Part shown: in pieces, positions 8,826 to 15,157 of the stretch | How positions within the stretch are numbered: the stretch's first letter is position 1 | Layout: each line of letters begins with the position of its first letter | Virus record (IMG/VR): IMGVR_UViG_3300033571_021968 | Coordinates: 1 to 25,566 of that record | Source: a virus | Length of the DNA stretch: 25,566 nt | Strand: one strand, 5' to 3' | Notes under the pieces: generated by a model | Told to the model about the DNA's origin: nothing | Seen by the model: the letters and a program-made list of their open reading frames with translations, nothing else | The model's database searches: none | Made by a program: the position numbers and the translations under genes

Positions 8826-9589
8826 TCAGTTGTTTTTCTTCTGCCCCTGCCCCCACGCGCTGATCCACGCGGCATCCAGCAGCCGCAGCACCCGCACCTC
8901 CCATGCCGCCAGAGGCGTGCCGGTCAGGCGTGACCAGGCTTGCATCTCGCTCCAGCCGATGGCGCACGGCGAACCGAAGCCTGCCTGGCGGGCGCTTCCC
9001 AGCTCGTGAAAGCTGTGCAGCAGGTAAAGCAACCCAGCCGGCGCCGCCGGCGTGGCGAGGCCCTCCACAGGCTCGCCGAGAACGGCCTGAACGCTGGTGA
9101 GGTGCTCCCGCAGCGAGCATCCGCCCTCCTGCGTCAGGTCGAGGTGGAACTCGGCTGCTGCGTGGGCGAGGAGCTCGCTGACGGCGGCCGAACGAAGTTT
9201 CCCAGGTCTTGGGCCTCATCGATGACCTGGCGGCGGATCCAGGAATAGTCCGCGTAGATCGACCGGAAGTTGGCCTCGGTGGGCTCGATCACCTTGTCGC
9301 CGTCTTTGAAGCCAGACCACGTGATCGTGTAGGCCACGGCCAGGTCGATGACCTGGGCTTCCAGCTCGTCGAGGCTTTGCGGATCGACCTCCCGACCGCG
9401 CTTCTTGGCCGTCTGCTCGCGGGCGTTGATGATCGATATCTGCTGGCGCAGCATGCTGCGGACCTTGTCGCTGTCGGGTCCGCGCACCGTGATCGTGGCG
9501 CCAATGCCGGTGCCGTCAGGGTAGGTGGGCTCGAAGGTGTAGCCGCTTTCGCTGGCCGCGTGAGTCTTGGGCGTGTTTTGTCGGTTCAT
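8826..9589 (-). CDS. Tail assembly chaperone G-T, made by -1 frameshift
   Basis: This is the frameshifted product of the gene starting at ATG 9589. Reading in frame to the GGGAAAC heptamer (9197-9203) and slipping back one base opens a continuous frame from CTT at 9197 to the TGA at 8826-8828. The sequence after the shift is LRSAAVSELLAHAAAEFHLD and continues through HLTSVQAVLGEP to GWSEMQAWSRLTG, WEVRVLRLLDAAW and QGQKKNN. The last part resembles the T domain of siphoviral chaperones. The fusion would be about 254 residues. As in lambda G/G-T, a small amount of fusion with a larger amount of G would load tube subunits around the tape measure. The tape measure gene follows. Confidence 0.85.
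9134..9589 (-). CDS. Tail assembly chaperone G (unshifted product)
   Basis: The start is placed at ATG 9589 (MNRQNTPKTHAASES), because the upstream part of the open frame lies in a hairpin and has no ribosome site. The product has 151 residues and ends with a low-complexity Ser/Pro/Thr tail (PPSASSSPTQQPSSTST) that is simply the zero-frame reading after the frameshift site. The core contains ATITVRGPDSDKVRSML and LDELEAQVIDLAVAYTITW, an arrangement common in G-type chaperones (helical, acidic, placed between tube and tape measure genes). The ribosome site is weak, and a strong hairpin lies immediately upstream, so expression is probably lower than that of the tube gene. Confidence 0.85.
   Translation of the reverse strand: MNRQNTPKTHAASESGYTFEPTYPDGTGIGATITVRGPDSDKVRSMLRQQISIINAREQTAKKRGREVDPQSLDELEAQVIDLAVAYTITWSGFKDGDKVIEPTEANFRSIYADYSWIRRQVIDEAQDLGNFVRPPSASSSPTQQPSSTST
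9197..9203 (-). promoter_or_regulatory. Programmed -1 ribosomal frameshift site GGGAAAC
   Basis: On the minus strand the zero-frame codons read CTG GGA AAC, so the heptamer fits X XXY YYZ exactly (G GGA AAC). It differs from the lambda G-T slip site (GGGAAAG) only at the last base. The zero frame stops 21 codons later at 9134, while the -1 frame stays open for 123 codons and encodes the T-like domain. Confidence 0.9.
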
Positions 9590-9597
9590 GATGGCTT

Positions 9598-9646
9598 TTG
9601 CAGTTGCTTTGAAATGCCCGTGCCGAGCGCAGCCGGGCAACTGCAA
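9598..9646 (-). promoter_or_regulatory. Hairpin between tail tube and chaperone genes
   Basis: Perfect 10-bp arms TTGCAGTTGC (9598-9607) and GCAACTGCAA (9637-9646) enclose a 29-base loop. Within the loop TGCCCG and CGGGCA can pair again, partly sharing the outer arm. The structure occupies most of the 93-bp gap between the tube stop and the chaperone start. There is no T-run after it, so it is not a classical intrinsic terminator. It could stabilise the tube mRNA end or damp translation of the chaperones. Confidence 0.6.
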
Positions 9647-9682
9647 GAAGCCCGAACCGCGCCCGGTCGGTGCTCGGTGGCG

Positions 9683-10888
9683 TTACGGCAGGCTGGAGTC
9701 CTGCAGCAACATGGTGGTCGCTTGGTTGCCAGAAGCGCCGGAACTCAACATCGCCGTGAAGTCGAAGCTCTGCACGCGGCTTTGGTTGGCGGTGCTGAAG
9801 CTGCCGCCGGCGAGCTTGATGCGCGGCAGGCAGATCTGCAGGAAGCCGCTGTTCGCGCTGGTGTCGTCGACCACGCGCGCGATCAGGTTGATTTCGCTCT
9901 CAAGGTCGAACACGTCGTACAGCGTGGCGTCGGCCTCATAGATCGAGAAGCTGCCGGTCACCTCCATGGCGCCGTGGAAAATATCGGGCGCGATGTTGGC
10001 GCCCACGACAACGCCGGCTTCCATGTTGTTGGTGACGTTGATGCTGAGCGCCGTCACCGTGCCCAGGGCCTGGCCGCCCACCACCAGCAGACCCTGGTGT
10101 CCTACCTGCATGACGGCAGCGGCCGGGGTGACGGCCGAAGTGAAGTAGCGGCCCGCGGCCACCTGCGTGTCTCGGCCGATCATGCCGAAATTCAGCGTGG
10201 CTCGGTCGTTCGGAGACAGGGCGATCGCCATGGTGTTGACGCGCATGCCGACATGACGATGGCTGCGCGGTACGTCGGGCTTCCACTCCTCAATGGAGTA
10301 GCTCGTCTGCGTGTGGCCGGTCGCCGGCATGAAGGTCACGCGGCCGGGAATGGCAACCACGACCGAGTCGCCCGCGGCTTTGGCTACCACCGTCTCGGCC
10401 ACCGTCATGACTGTGGCGGTAAGGGCGATGATGGTGTAGTTGCGCGCGTTGTTGCCAGCGGCGGTGGTCGTCCAACCGGTCATGCGGATGCACAAGCCGA
10501 CGCACAGGCCGTCCGTGATCCAAGAGCCTGCAGCGCGGGTGAATGTGCCGCCCACGGAGAGCGCGGCGGCGATGACGTTGGTCAGCGCGCTGAGTGTCGG
10601 GACGGCGGTGAATTCGCGCCGCAGAGCGCTTGCCATCAGCTCGTTATAGGTGCCGGTCTGCAACTGAAGTTGCAGTTCGCCGCCGAGCGTGCGGTTCCCG
10701 TGACGCATGGTGGCGCGCTGAAAATCGCCGCGGATTTCCTGGCTGGCAATGGTGTTCTTGCTCAGGGTCAGCGTATGGCCGACGTAGGGCACTACTTTGG
10801 CCGTGGCGTCGTTCGGCGCCAGCGTGCCGATACTGCCGGTCTCGCGGCGATAGGCCAACTGCAGGCCAAAGGCGGATTGAATAGCCAT
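9683..10888 (-). CDS. Major tail tube protein
   Basis: The 401-residue product starts at ATG 10888 with CGGAG about nine bases upstream. Residues 45-95 (SQEIRGDFQRATMRHGNRTL then GTYNELMASALRREF) fit the tube protein family of siphoviruses often labelled Phage_tube_2. A second half-domain starts around residue 190 (YSIEEWKPDVPRSHRHVGM; LNFGMIGRDTQ). Between them, about residues 100-185, lies an inserted beta region (FTRAAGSWITDGLCVGLCIR) resembling domains added to the outside of tails. This would be the repeating tail subunit. It lies between the terminator-like gene and the G/G-T chaperones, the usual order. Confidence 0.85.
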   Translation of the reverse strand: MAIQSAFGLQLAYRRETGSIGTLAPNDATAKVVPYVGHTLTLSKNTIASQEIRGDFQRATMRHGNRTLGGELQLQLQTGTYNELMASALRREFTAVPTLSALTNVIAAALSVGGTFTRAAGSWITDGLCVGLCIRMTGWTTTAAGNNARNYTIIALTATVMTVAETVVAKAAGDSVVVAIPGRVTFMPATGHTQTSYSIEEWKPDVPRSHRHVGMRVNTMAIALSPNDRATLNFGMIGRDTQVAAGRYFTSAVTPAAAVMQVGHQGLLVVGGQALGTVTALSINVTNNMEAGVVVGANIAPDIFHGAMEVTGSFSIYEADATLYDVFDLESEINLIARVVDDTSANSGFLQICLPRIKLAGGSFSTANQSRVQSFDFTAMLSSGASGNQATTMLLQDSSLP

Positions 10889-10910
10889 GGTGGTTTGCTC
10901 CGGGGTGGGA

Positions 10911-11354
10911 TCAGTTCAGAGGGGCGGGACGTTGCACCAGTCGGCTGACGACGAACTCGTCGCGCCAGATCACGGTGCCGCCTGGCAGGGTGTCGTCGAG
11001 GCTGCCGCGGGTGAAAGCCAGGCGAGAGTGGCACTCGGGCGGAGACCAGCCGACGATCGCGCCGTGCACGGCCTGGCGCAGGTCGTGCAGCACGGCACTG
11101 CCGCGTGCGCCGCTGGCGTCTCCTGCATGCCTGGCGACAATGAGCACGCCGATGCTGGCCTCGTGCAACTGCACGCTGCTGCCGATGGTCTCGCTCTGCG
11201 CAGCCTGCTCGTCCAGCGGAACCACATAGGCGCACGGCGTGCTGCGCGGCACGTCGGCCAGTGCGGCCAGGTCGGCCAGCGTGCCGATGAACGCGAAGGG
11301 CTCGCTCACGCGGGCGATCAGCCGGGCCGCCACGGCGAACGACACGTCGATCAT
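10911..11354 (-). CDS. Tail terminator / Mu gp37-like protein
   Basis: The start is ATG 11354 (MIDVSFAVAARLIARVSEPF), which overlaps the stop of the preceding gene by ATGA; the longer open frame upstream is shadow. The product has 147 residues, with an N-terminal helix, a central strand pair (ASIGVLIVARHAG; LHDLRQAVHGAIVGW) and a C-terminal strand (GGTVIWRDEFVVSRL). This layout is typical of the small tail-completion or terminator proteins annotated as gp37 or DUF1834-like in Mu-related phages. Its place just before the tube gene supports a role in capping the tail at the head-proximal end. Confidence 0.7.
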   Translation of the reverse strand: MIDVSFAVAARLIARVSEPFAFIGTLADLAALADVPRSTPCAYVVPLDEQAAQSETIGSSVQLHEASIGVLIVARHAGDASGARGSAVLHDLRQAVHGAIVGWSPPECHSRLAFTRGSLDDTLPGGTVIWRDEFVVSRLVQRPAPLN

Positions 11355-11830
11355 GCGACCGCCTTCGCGAAGTGCCGGGCCAGAGCGTCGCGAATGATTT
11401 CTCCGTACTCGCGCGGAATGCCTCGCTCCCGGGTAGCCAGGAAGGAACGAGCCGGGATCGGCACCTTGCGGCTTCGGCCGGCCATGCCGCCGAACTGGTG
11501 AATGGTGCCGTACTTGACGTTGGTCCCGATGACGACGCCTGACTGGCCGAGCAACTCGAAACTGATGCTGTTGCGCAGGCGTCCAGTGTCGAGGAGCGGC
11601 TTGGCAGAGCCGGAGCCTTTGCCCTTGCGACGCGCAGCCAGAGTGGAAGACTTGAGCGGCTGCCAAGCGCGGCCGTAGGGGTCTTGGCTGCCCTTGAACC
11701 CGAGCCGAGCCTCATCGGCCACGCCCGCGCCGATTTCCCGGAAGGCAGGGCTGAGGTTGCGTGCGCGCTGGCCGAGCGCATTCAAAGCGCGCTGCACCGC
11801 AACCGAGTCCATGCTGATCTCGATCTTCAT
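11351..11830 (-). CDS. Phage virion morphogenesis protein, Mu gpG-like
   Basis: The product has 159 residues and starts with ATG 11830, overlapping the DUF1320 stop by four bases. It has the features of the virion morphogenesis family: an N-terminal helix (LNALGQRARNLSPAFREIG), then GFKGSQDPYGRAWQPLKSST, LLDTGRLRNSISFE, VIGTNVKYGTIHQFGG and the terminal RSFLATRERGIP. The order DUF1320, gpG-like, gp37-like is the same as in the head-completion block of Mu. The protein probably acts at the head-tail joint. Confidence 0.88.
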   Translation of the reverse strand: MKIEISMDSVAVQRALNALGQRARNLSPAFREIGAGVADEARLGFKGSQDPYGRAWQPLKSSTLAARRKGKGSGSAKPLLDTGRLRNSISFELLGQSGVVIGTNVKYGTIHQFGGMAGRSRKVPIPARSFLATRERGIPREYGEIIRDALARHFAKAVA

Positions 11831-12279
11831 GGCGCCCAGGCGGATGCAAAGCTGTCGCCAAAGGTGGAACCTGACGGGTAGCCGGAAACAGCCAGGCGCG
11901 AGAAGCTGCCCGAGCCCTTGGTGGGGATCGACTCGCCGGTGTCGGCCACCAGCGGCAGCTTGCCATCGCCTACCAAGCGCAGCCAGGTCAGCGAGTCCTC
12001 GTAGTGCTGACGCACCTGCTCGGGCACCGACAGGTCATGCAGCATGTACCGCGCAATGTCGCAGGCCACGCGCACCAGGTCTTGCGGGTACGGCAGCGCC
12101 AGCGGCACCACGAAGCGGGCGCCGAGGTAGCGGTTGATCACGCCGTCGGCATCGGCCAGGGCGCGATCCACCACAGTGGCGACAATGCCGCCCGCGGACG
12201 GCAGTTCGCGGTCGCTGAGCTGCTGAATCTCAGCAGTACCGAAGCGCTCCGTGAGGTTGGCCGAGGTGGCGTAGGGCAT
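11827..12279 (-). CDS. Head completion protein, DUF1320 (Mu gp36-like)
   Basis: The 150-residue product begins MPYATSANLTERFGTAEIQQ and contains ALADADGVINRYLGARFVVP and LVRVACDIARYMLHD, hallmarks of DUF1320 head-tail connector proteins. The C-terminal part (residues 115-150) is a Gly/Ser-rich tail. ATG 12279 follows the preceding stop by 13 bases. It probably forms a ring under the portal. Downstream it is translationally coupled (ATGA) to the gpG-like gene. Confidence 0.9.
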   Translation of the reverse strand: MPYATSANLTERFGTAEIQQLSDRELPSAGGIVATVVDRALADADGVINRYLGARFVVPLALPYPQDLVRVACDIARYMLHDLSVPEQVRQHYEDSLTWLRLVGDGKLPLVADTGESIPTKGSGSFSRLAVSGYPSGSTFGDSFASAWAP

Positions 12280-12292
12280 GTGCGCTCACGGC

Positions 12293-12523
12293 TCAAGCCG
12301 GTGTGCAGTCGCCGTCCGGCGCATGGTGGTCTTCATCCGGCGTGACCTGCGAGACGCAGCCTGCGGCTTGCAGGGCCTCGAGCTGCGCCGGCTCCATCAG
12401 CGGCAGCTCGTCGCCAGCGACGTACTGCACGCCGTCGTGCACGATCGTGCTCAGCGCGAAAAAGCCGCTGGGGCCGGGCGGCGTGTCTTCCGCCGGCGGC
12501 GGTTCGGTGCGATTGCGGGCCAT
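12293..12523 (-). CDS. Small hypothetical protein after the capsid gene
   Basis: The 76-residue protein begins with a Pro-rich acidic segment (EPPPAEDTPPGPSG) and continues FFALSTIVHDGVQYVAGDEL and ALQAAGCVSQV. Small proteins with a V..DG..Y..G. core occur widely between capsid and connector genes of Mu-like and related phages, with no settled function. The gene starts four bases after the capsid stop, within the same transcript. The acidic, disordered ends suggest a binding partner of capsid or connector proteins, but this is only a guess. Confidence 0.65.
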   Translation of the reverse strand: MARNRTEPPPAEDTPPGPSGFFALSTIVHDGVQYVAGDELPLMEPAQLEALQAAGCVSQVTPDEDHHAPDGDCTPA

Positions 12524-12527
12524 GGCG

Positions 12528-13445
12528 TCAGGCCACCGCGTTCTGGAAGAAGTAGCCGAGAGAGTTCTCGGCCACCACTTCCTTCACCGACTCGCCCACA
12601 CGCACGATCTCGCCGCCGCGCAGGCCGATGTCGGCATCGAACCGGCTGCCCGCGATGCGCTGGCCCCATTGCGCCGTGAAGCCGAAGGTGCGCGCACCGG
12701 TCGATTCGACGTTCAGCAGCATGCAGTGCTTGCCCCACGCGCGGCTGTAGGACGCAGCCTGGCCCTTGCGGGCCGTGTTGACCCAACCCTCGCCGATGAC
12801 GATGTTCGGGATCTCGAACAGCGCGGCGATGGCCTGACGCTGCACGACGCCATTGCTCTGCGCCGTCATGTTGACCGACTGCACCACTTTCGGGTGCTGC
12901 ATCAGCTTCGTGAACACCGCGCGGCCCATCACCAGCGTGTTCGGGCGCATGATCATCAGGTCCATCGCCGACAGGATGGCGTCGACCGGGTTGCTGTTGG
13001 TGAAGTCGCTCCACTGGCTGGTGCCAGAAAGCGTGGAGCGCTGCGCGGACGGGTAGTTGCTCAGCGTGGTCAGCAAGTTGGCAACGCGCACCTCGCGGTC
13101 AAGAGCCAACAGGTCGCTGATGTAGGTCACGGCGCGAACGCGCGGGTTCCAGCGGGCATCGGCGTTCTGCAAGTCGCTCTGCGGAATGGCGTCGTCCAGG
13201 CCATAGTCTTCGGTGCTGTCCGTCACCTCGGTGCCGCCGGTCTCGACCATGTTCGGACGCGACTTGCGGCCTACCCGCGTGTCGGGCACGGTGAACGGGT
13301 CGACCAAATTGGCCTTGAAGTACTTGAAGTCTTGTCTGCCGACGGGCACTCGCGGCAGCACCGCGTCGGCGATCATCATCTCGTTGCTGTAGGCAACTGA
13401 GACGGCGGTCAGGTCGGGATTGACTGGAAACGGGGCCTGGGCCAT
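12528..13445 (-). CDS. Major capsid protein
   Basis: The start is ATG 13445 (MAQAPFPVNPDLTAVSVAYS), preceded by AAGGAGA seven bases upstream, the best ribosome site in the window and fitting for a very abundant protein; the open frame further upstream is shadow. The product has 305 residues. The segments EMMIADAVLPRVPVGRQDFK, VGRKSRPNMVETGG and ALDREVRVANLLT are typical of a major head protein family in siphoviruses and Mu-like phages with an HK97-type fold. Its place after protease/scaffold and decoration genes confirms the role. Confidence 0.88.
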   Translation of the reverse strand: MAQAPFPVNPDLTAVSVAYSNEMMIADAVLPRVPVGRQDFKYFKANLVDPFTVPDTRVGRKSRPNMVETGGTEVTDSTEDYGLDDAIPQSDLQNADARWNPRVRAVTYISDLLALDREVRVANLLTTLSNYPSAQRSTLSGTSQWSDFTNSNPVDAILSAMDLMIMRPNTLVMGRAVFTKLMQHPKVVQSVNMTAQSNGVVQRQAIAALFEIPNIVIGEGWVNTARKGQAASYSRAWGKHCMLLNVESTGARTFGFTAQWGQRIAGSRFDADIGLRGGEIVRVGESVKEVVAENSLGYFFQNAVA

Positions 13446-13476
13446 GACGTGTTCTCCTTGAAGTGAAGTCGGGCCA

Positions 13477-13890
13477 TCAGCCCTGGAGGCTGATCGGGTT
13501 GACGCACATCTGCACGATGTCGCCAGCAGCCGAGGCGGGCTGCAGAGCGATGCCCACCACCCGGTTGTTGACGCCCGCGGCGGGAGCAGCGACGATGCCT
13601 CGGCCTGTACTGTCTGCGGTGAGCAGCGCGCCGGCCGAGAAGGCGGCGCCGGCTTCCAGTTCGGTGATTCCAAGCAGAATCACGTCGACCCGGTTGCCAC
13701 TTGCAATCACGCCGGGCGTGCCGCTGGGCTGCGAATCGCCGCTCATCGTGCTGACACCGATCGAGGAATCGGTCGCGGCCGTGGCGTGCTGGACGCTGGG
13801 GTTCGGGCTGCTGGAGTCGAAGCGCACGATGCGGCGCACCGTGACCGCGGCGGCCGCGTCGTAGTTCTTGATGAGGATGCGGTCCATCAT
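13477..13890 (-). CDS. Head decoration / capsid cement protein
   Basis: The 137-residue product is nearly all beta (VDVILLGITELEAGAAFSAG, ALLTADSTGRGIVAAP, NNRVVGIALQPASAAGDIVQ), the pattern of small capsid-stabilising proteins such as those labelled DUF2190. The L.AGAAF..GALLTAD.TGR motif is characteristic. The start is one of two adjacent ATGs (13890 or 13887) preceded by GGAGA seven bases upstream. It lies between scaffold and major capsid genes, where lambda D-type proteins are found. Confidence 0.78.
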   Translation of the reverse strand: MMDRILIKNYDAAAAVTVRRIVRFDSSSPNPSVQHATAATDSSIGVSTMSGDSQPSGTPGVIASGNRVDVILLGITELEAGAAFSAGALLTADSTGRGIVAAPAAGVNNRVVGIALQPASAAGDIVQMCVNPISLQG

Positions 13891-13909
13891 GATGGCGTCT
13901 CCGTGGCGG

Positions 13910-14311
13910 TTAGAAGTGGGCGGGGGCGGTGAACGAGCCGTGACCCTTCACTGCTGCGAAGGCCTGGTCCCAGGTCGCTCCCGGGTTGTCGGCTTTGAAC
14001 TTTTTCAGAGCTTCCGGCGTCACCACGTTGCTGCCGCTGTTGGTCGCTTGCTCGCTGGTGAAACCCTGGGGCAGCCGCGCCCTGAAAGTGAGCATCTGCG
14101 CTTTGACGGCGGCGAACTGCACGTCGGTCATGTCAAGGTAGGGCGCGGCCTTCTCGGCGGTGAAATCCTCCCCGAGCAGTTCTTTGACCGCGGCCTCGCG
14201 CTCGGCCTTCTGGCGTGCGGAGAATTGGGCCTGCAAGGCGTCGAATTGGGCCTGCAAGGCGTCGCGCTGGGCGGTGACGGCTGCCAGGTCGTCGGCGTTG
14301 GGATCGGACAT
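13910..14311 (-). CDS. Nested scaffold protein, internal start in the protease gene
   Basis: ATG 14311 lies in frame within the protease gene (residue 193 of the 325-residue frame) and is preceded by GGAGAG (14318-14323) with six bases between, better than the site of the full-length start. The 133-residue product (MSDPNADDLAAVTAQRDALQ onward) is the coiled-coil scaffold part alone. The same design is known in lambda C/Nu3, where a scaffold is produced from an internal start at the 3' end of the protease gene. Independent production would give scaffold in excess over protease. Evidence is the ribosome site, domain boundary and precedent. Confidence 0.72.
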   Translation of the reverse strand: MSDPNADDLAAVTAQRDALQAQFDALQAQFSARQKAEREAAVKELLGEDFTAEKAAPYLDMTDVQFAAVKAQMLTFRARLPQGFTSEQATNSGSNVVTPEALKKFKADNPGATWDQAFAAVKGHGSFTAPAHF

Positions 14312-14875
14312 GTTCGGCTCTCCAGTGGTTGAAGCGGTAAATGGGACGCGGCAGCCGCCGCTTTGCTGGTTGAAAACCATCGCACTGGTGCTGCTGTCCG
14401 CACCGAGCGCCACGAAGCTGGTTTCACGAACGCGGGCGCGGCGCATCACCTTGGTGGCTGAGGTCACTGGGCGGCCGTTGATCAGGGCGCCAGCCTGTAT
14501 TTCTTCCATCGCTTCGGGCCACAGGCCTACGCTCATCTGCCAAGGCATGCCAGCGTCGGCCTTGGCGGCCAACTTGTCGGCAGCCGGCTCGATGCCTGTA
14601 AACAGGCTGCCGGCGATCACGAGCTGCGTGCCGTCGTTGATGACCGAGTCGACGACTCCGATGGGCTGATCCTGATCGTGCTGCAGCAGCAGCGGCATGG
14701 GGGCGCTGGCTTTCAAGCCGGCCAAGTCGAATGCCACGGCGTCCCAGTACGGGTGGTCGGTGATGACCCCTCCGCCGTAGGCCACGCCGGAGAAGCGGCG
14801 CGGGCCGCTTGAAGCCGGTGCGGCCAGGGTCACCAAAGCCGAAAAGCTCAGGCCTTCGGCTGGGATCTCGATCAT
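13910..14875 (-). CDS. Prohead protease with scaffold-like C-terminus
   Basis: Numbering from ATG 14887 the frame has 325 residues. Residues about 15-165 fit a serine prohead protease of the HK97/U35 type: PLLLQHDQDQPIG supplies the likely catalytic H70, and WQMSVG the likely S119. Residues 193-245 are a coiled coil with duplicated DALQAQF, followed by a capsid-binding-like C-terminus, as in protease-scaffold fusions. The ATG at 14887 has no ribosome site. The ATG at 14875 overlaps the stop of an 11-codon leader frame that has a good site, so 14875 is preferred here; 14887 remains possible. The enzyme would clear scaffold and trim capsid proteins during head maturation. Confidence 0.82.
   Translation of the reverse strand: MIEIPAEGLSFSALVTLAAPASSGPRRFSGVAYGGGVITDHPYWDAVAFDLAGLKASAPMPLLLQHDQDQPIGVVDSVINDGTQLVIAGSLFTGIEPAADKLAAKADAGMPWQMSVGLWPEAMEEIQAGALINGRPVTSATKVMRRARVRETSFVALGADSSTSAMVFNQQSGGCRVPFTASTTGEPNMSDPNADDLAAVTAQRDALQAQFDALQAQFSARQKAEREAAVKELLGEDFTAEKAAPYLDMTDVQFAAVKAQMLTFRARLPQGFTSEQATNSGSNVVTPEALKKFKADNPGATWDQAFAAVKGHGSFTAPAHF
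14222..14263. repeat. Tandem 21-bp repeat, two copies, in the scaffold coiled coil
   Basis: Two perfect 21-bp units (14222-14242 and 14243-14263) encode DALQAQF twice in the scaffold. Seven residues is one coiled-coil heptad, so the duplication adds exactly one heptad without breaking the register. Confidence 0.9.
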
Positions 14876-14907
14876 TTCGCTCGACATGGGCCGCGAATTT
14901 GGGGCAT
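14872..14907 (-). CDS. Possible 11-codon leader peptide before the protease gene
   Basis: ATG 14907 is preceded by AAGGGTGATC, a close match to the anti-Shine-Dalgarno complement, and encodes MPQIRGPCRAK. Its TGA stop (14872-14874) overlaps the ATG at 14875 of the protease frame as ATGA. The arrangement would let ribosomes re-initiate on the protease. The frame is too short for a statistical argument, so it stays tentative. Confidence 0.35.
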   Translation of the reverse strand: MPQIRGPCRAK

Positions 14908-14919
14908 CTGATCACCCTT

Positions 14920-14945
14920 GTCACCCTGAACTACTTCAGGGTGAC
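14920..14945. promoter_or_regulatory. Perfect 11-bp inverted repeat in the divergent gap
   Basis: GTCACCCTGAA (14920-14930) and TTCAGGGTGAC (14935-14945) flank the loop CTAC. It lies in the 63-bp gap between divergent starts (14887 minus, 14951 plus). On the plus strand the 3' arm contains GGTGA, six bases before ATG 14951, so RNA folding would hide that ribosome site. On the minus strand a further AAGGGTGATC repeats the arm sequence. No T-run follows on either strand, so it is more likely an operator or RNA switch than a terminator. Confidence 0.65.
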
Positions 14946-14950
14946 AGCCA

Positions 14951-15157
14951 ATGATCGATCCGACAGATTCGCCGGCTGATGCGGCCGCTGATCGGCTGCT
15001 CTACGCAGCAACCAAGGTGATTGCCCAAGAGGCCGACATGGCATTCAAGACGCAAGAAAACACGATCATCTGTAGGGTGAAGACATTCACGGTTGCAGCA
15101 CCAAGCCGAGACTTCACACTGACCGCGCGACCGCGCACCCTTCTGCAGACGGCATGA
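14951..15157 (+). CDS. Plus-strand hypothetical protein, first of a two-gene pair
   Basis: The 68-residue frame starts at ATG 14951, with GGTGA six bases upstream inside a hairpin. A second possible start at ATG 15038 has a better site (AAGAGG) and would give a 39-residue product beginning MAFKTQENTIICRVKTFTVA. The C-terminal part is beta-prone and ends ARPRTLLQTA. Its TGA overlaps the next gene's ATG (ATGA), so the two are coupled. No family is recognised. The pair runs against the surrounding head operon, so it must have its own promoter or be read from another transcript; none is evident. Confidence 0.6.
   Translation: MIDPTDSPADAAADRLLYAATKVIAQEADMAFKTQENTIICRVKTFTVAAPSRDFTLTARPRTLLQTA

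Noticed and set aside
8588-8875. Upstream extension of the tape measure frame by 96 codons
   Set aside because: The extension is Arg/Gln/His-rich and overlaps the plus-strand membrane gene and the G-T end. A proper N-terminus with a ribosome site is at 8587.
9209-10948. Plus-strand open frame of 579 codons opposite the tail tube gene
   Set aside because: It spans several minus-strand genes and their gaps, has no ribosome site or family features, and is explained by third-position GC bias.
13446-13673. Upstream extension of the major capsid frame
   Set aside because: It overlaps the decoration gene and has no site, while ATG 13445 has AAGGAGA.
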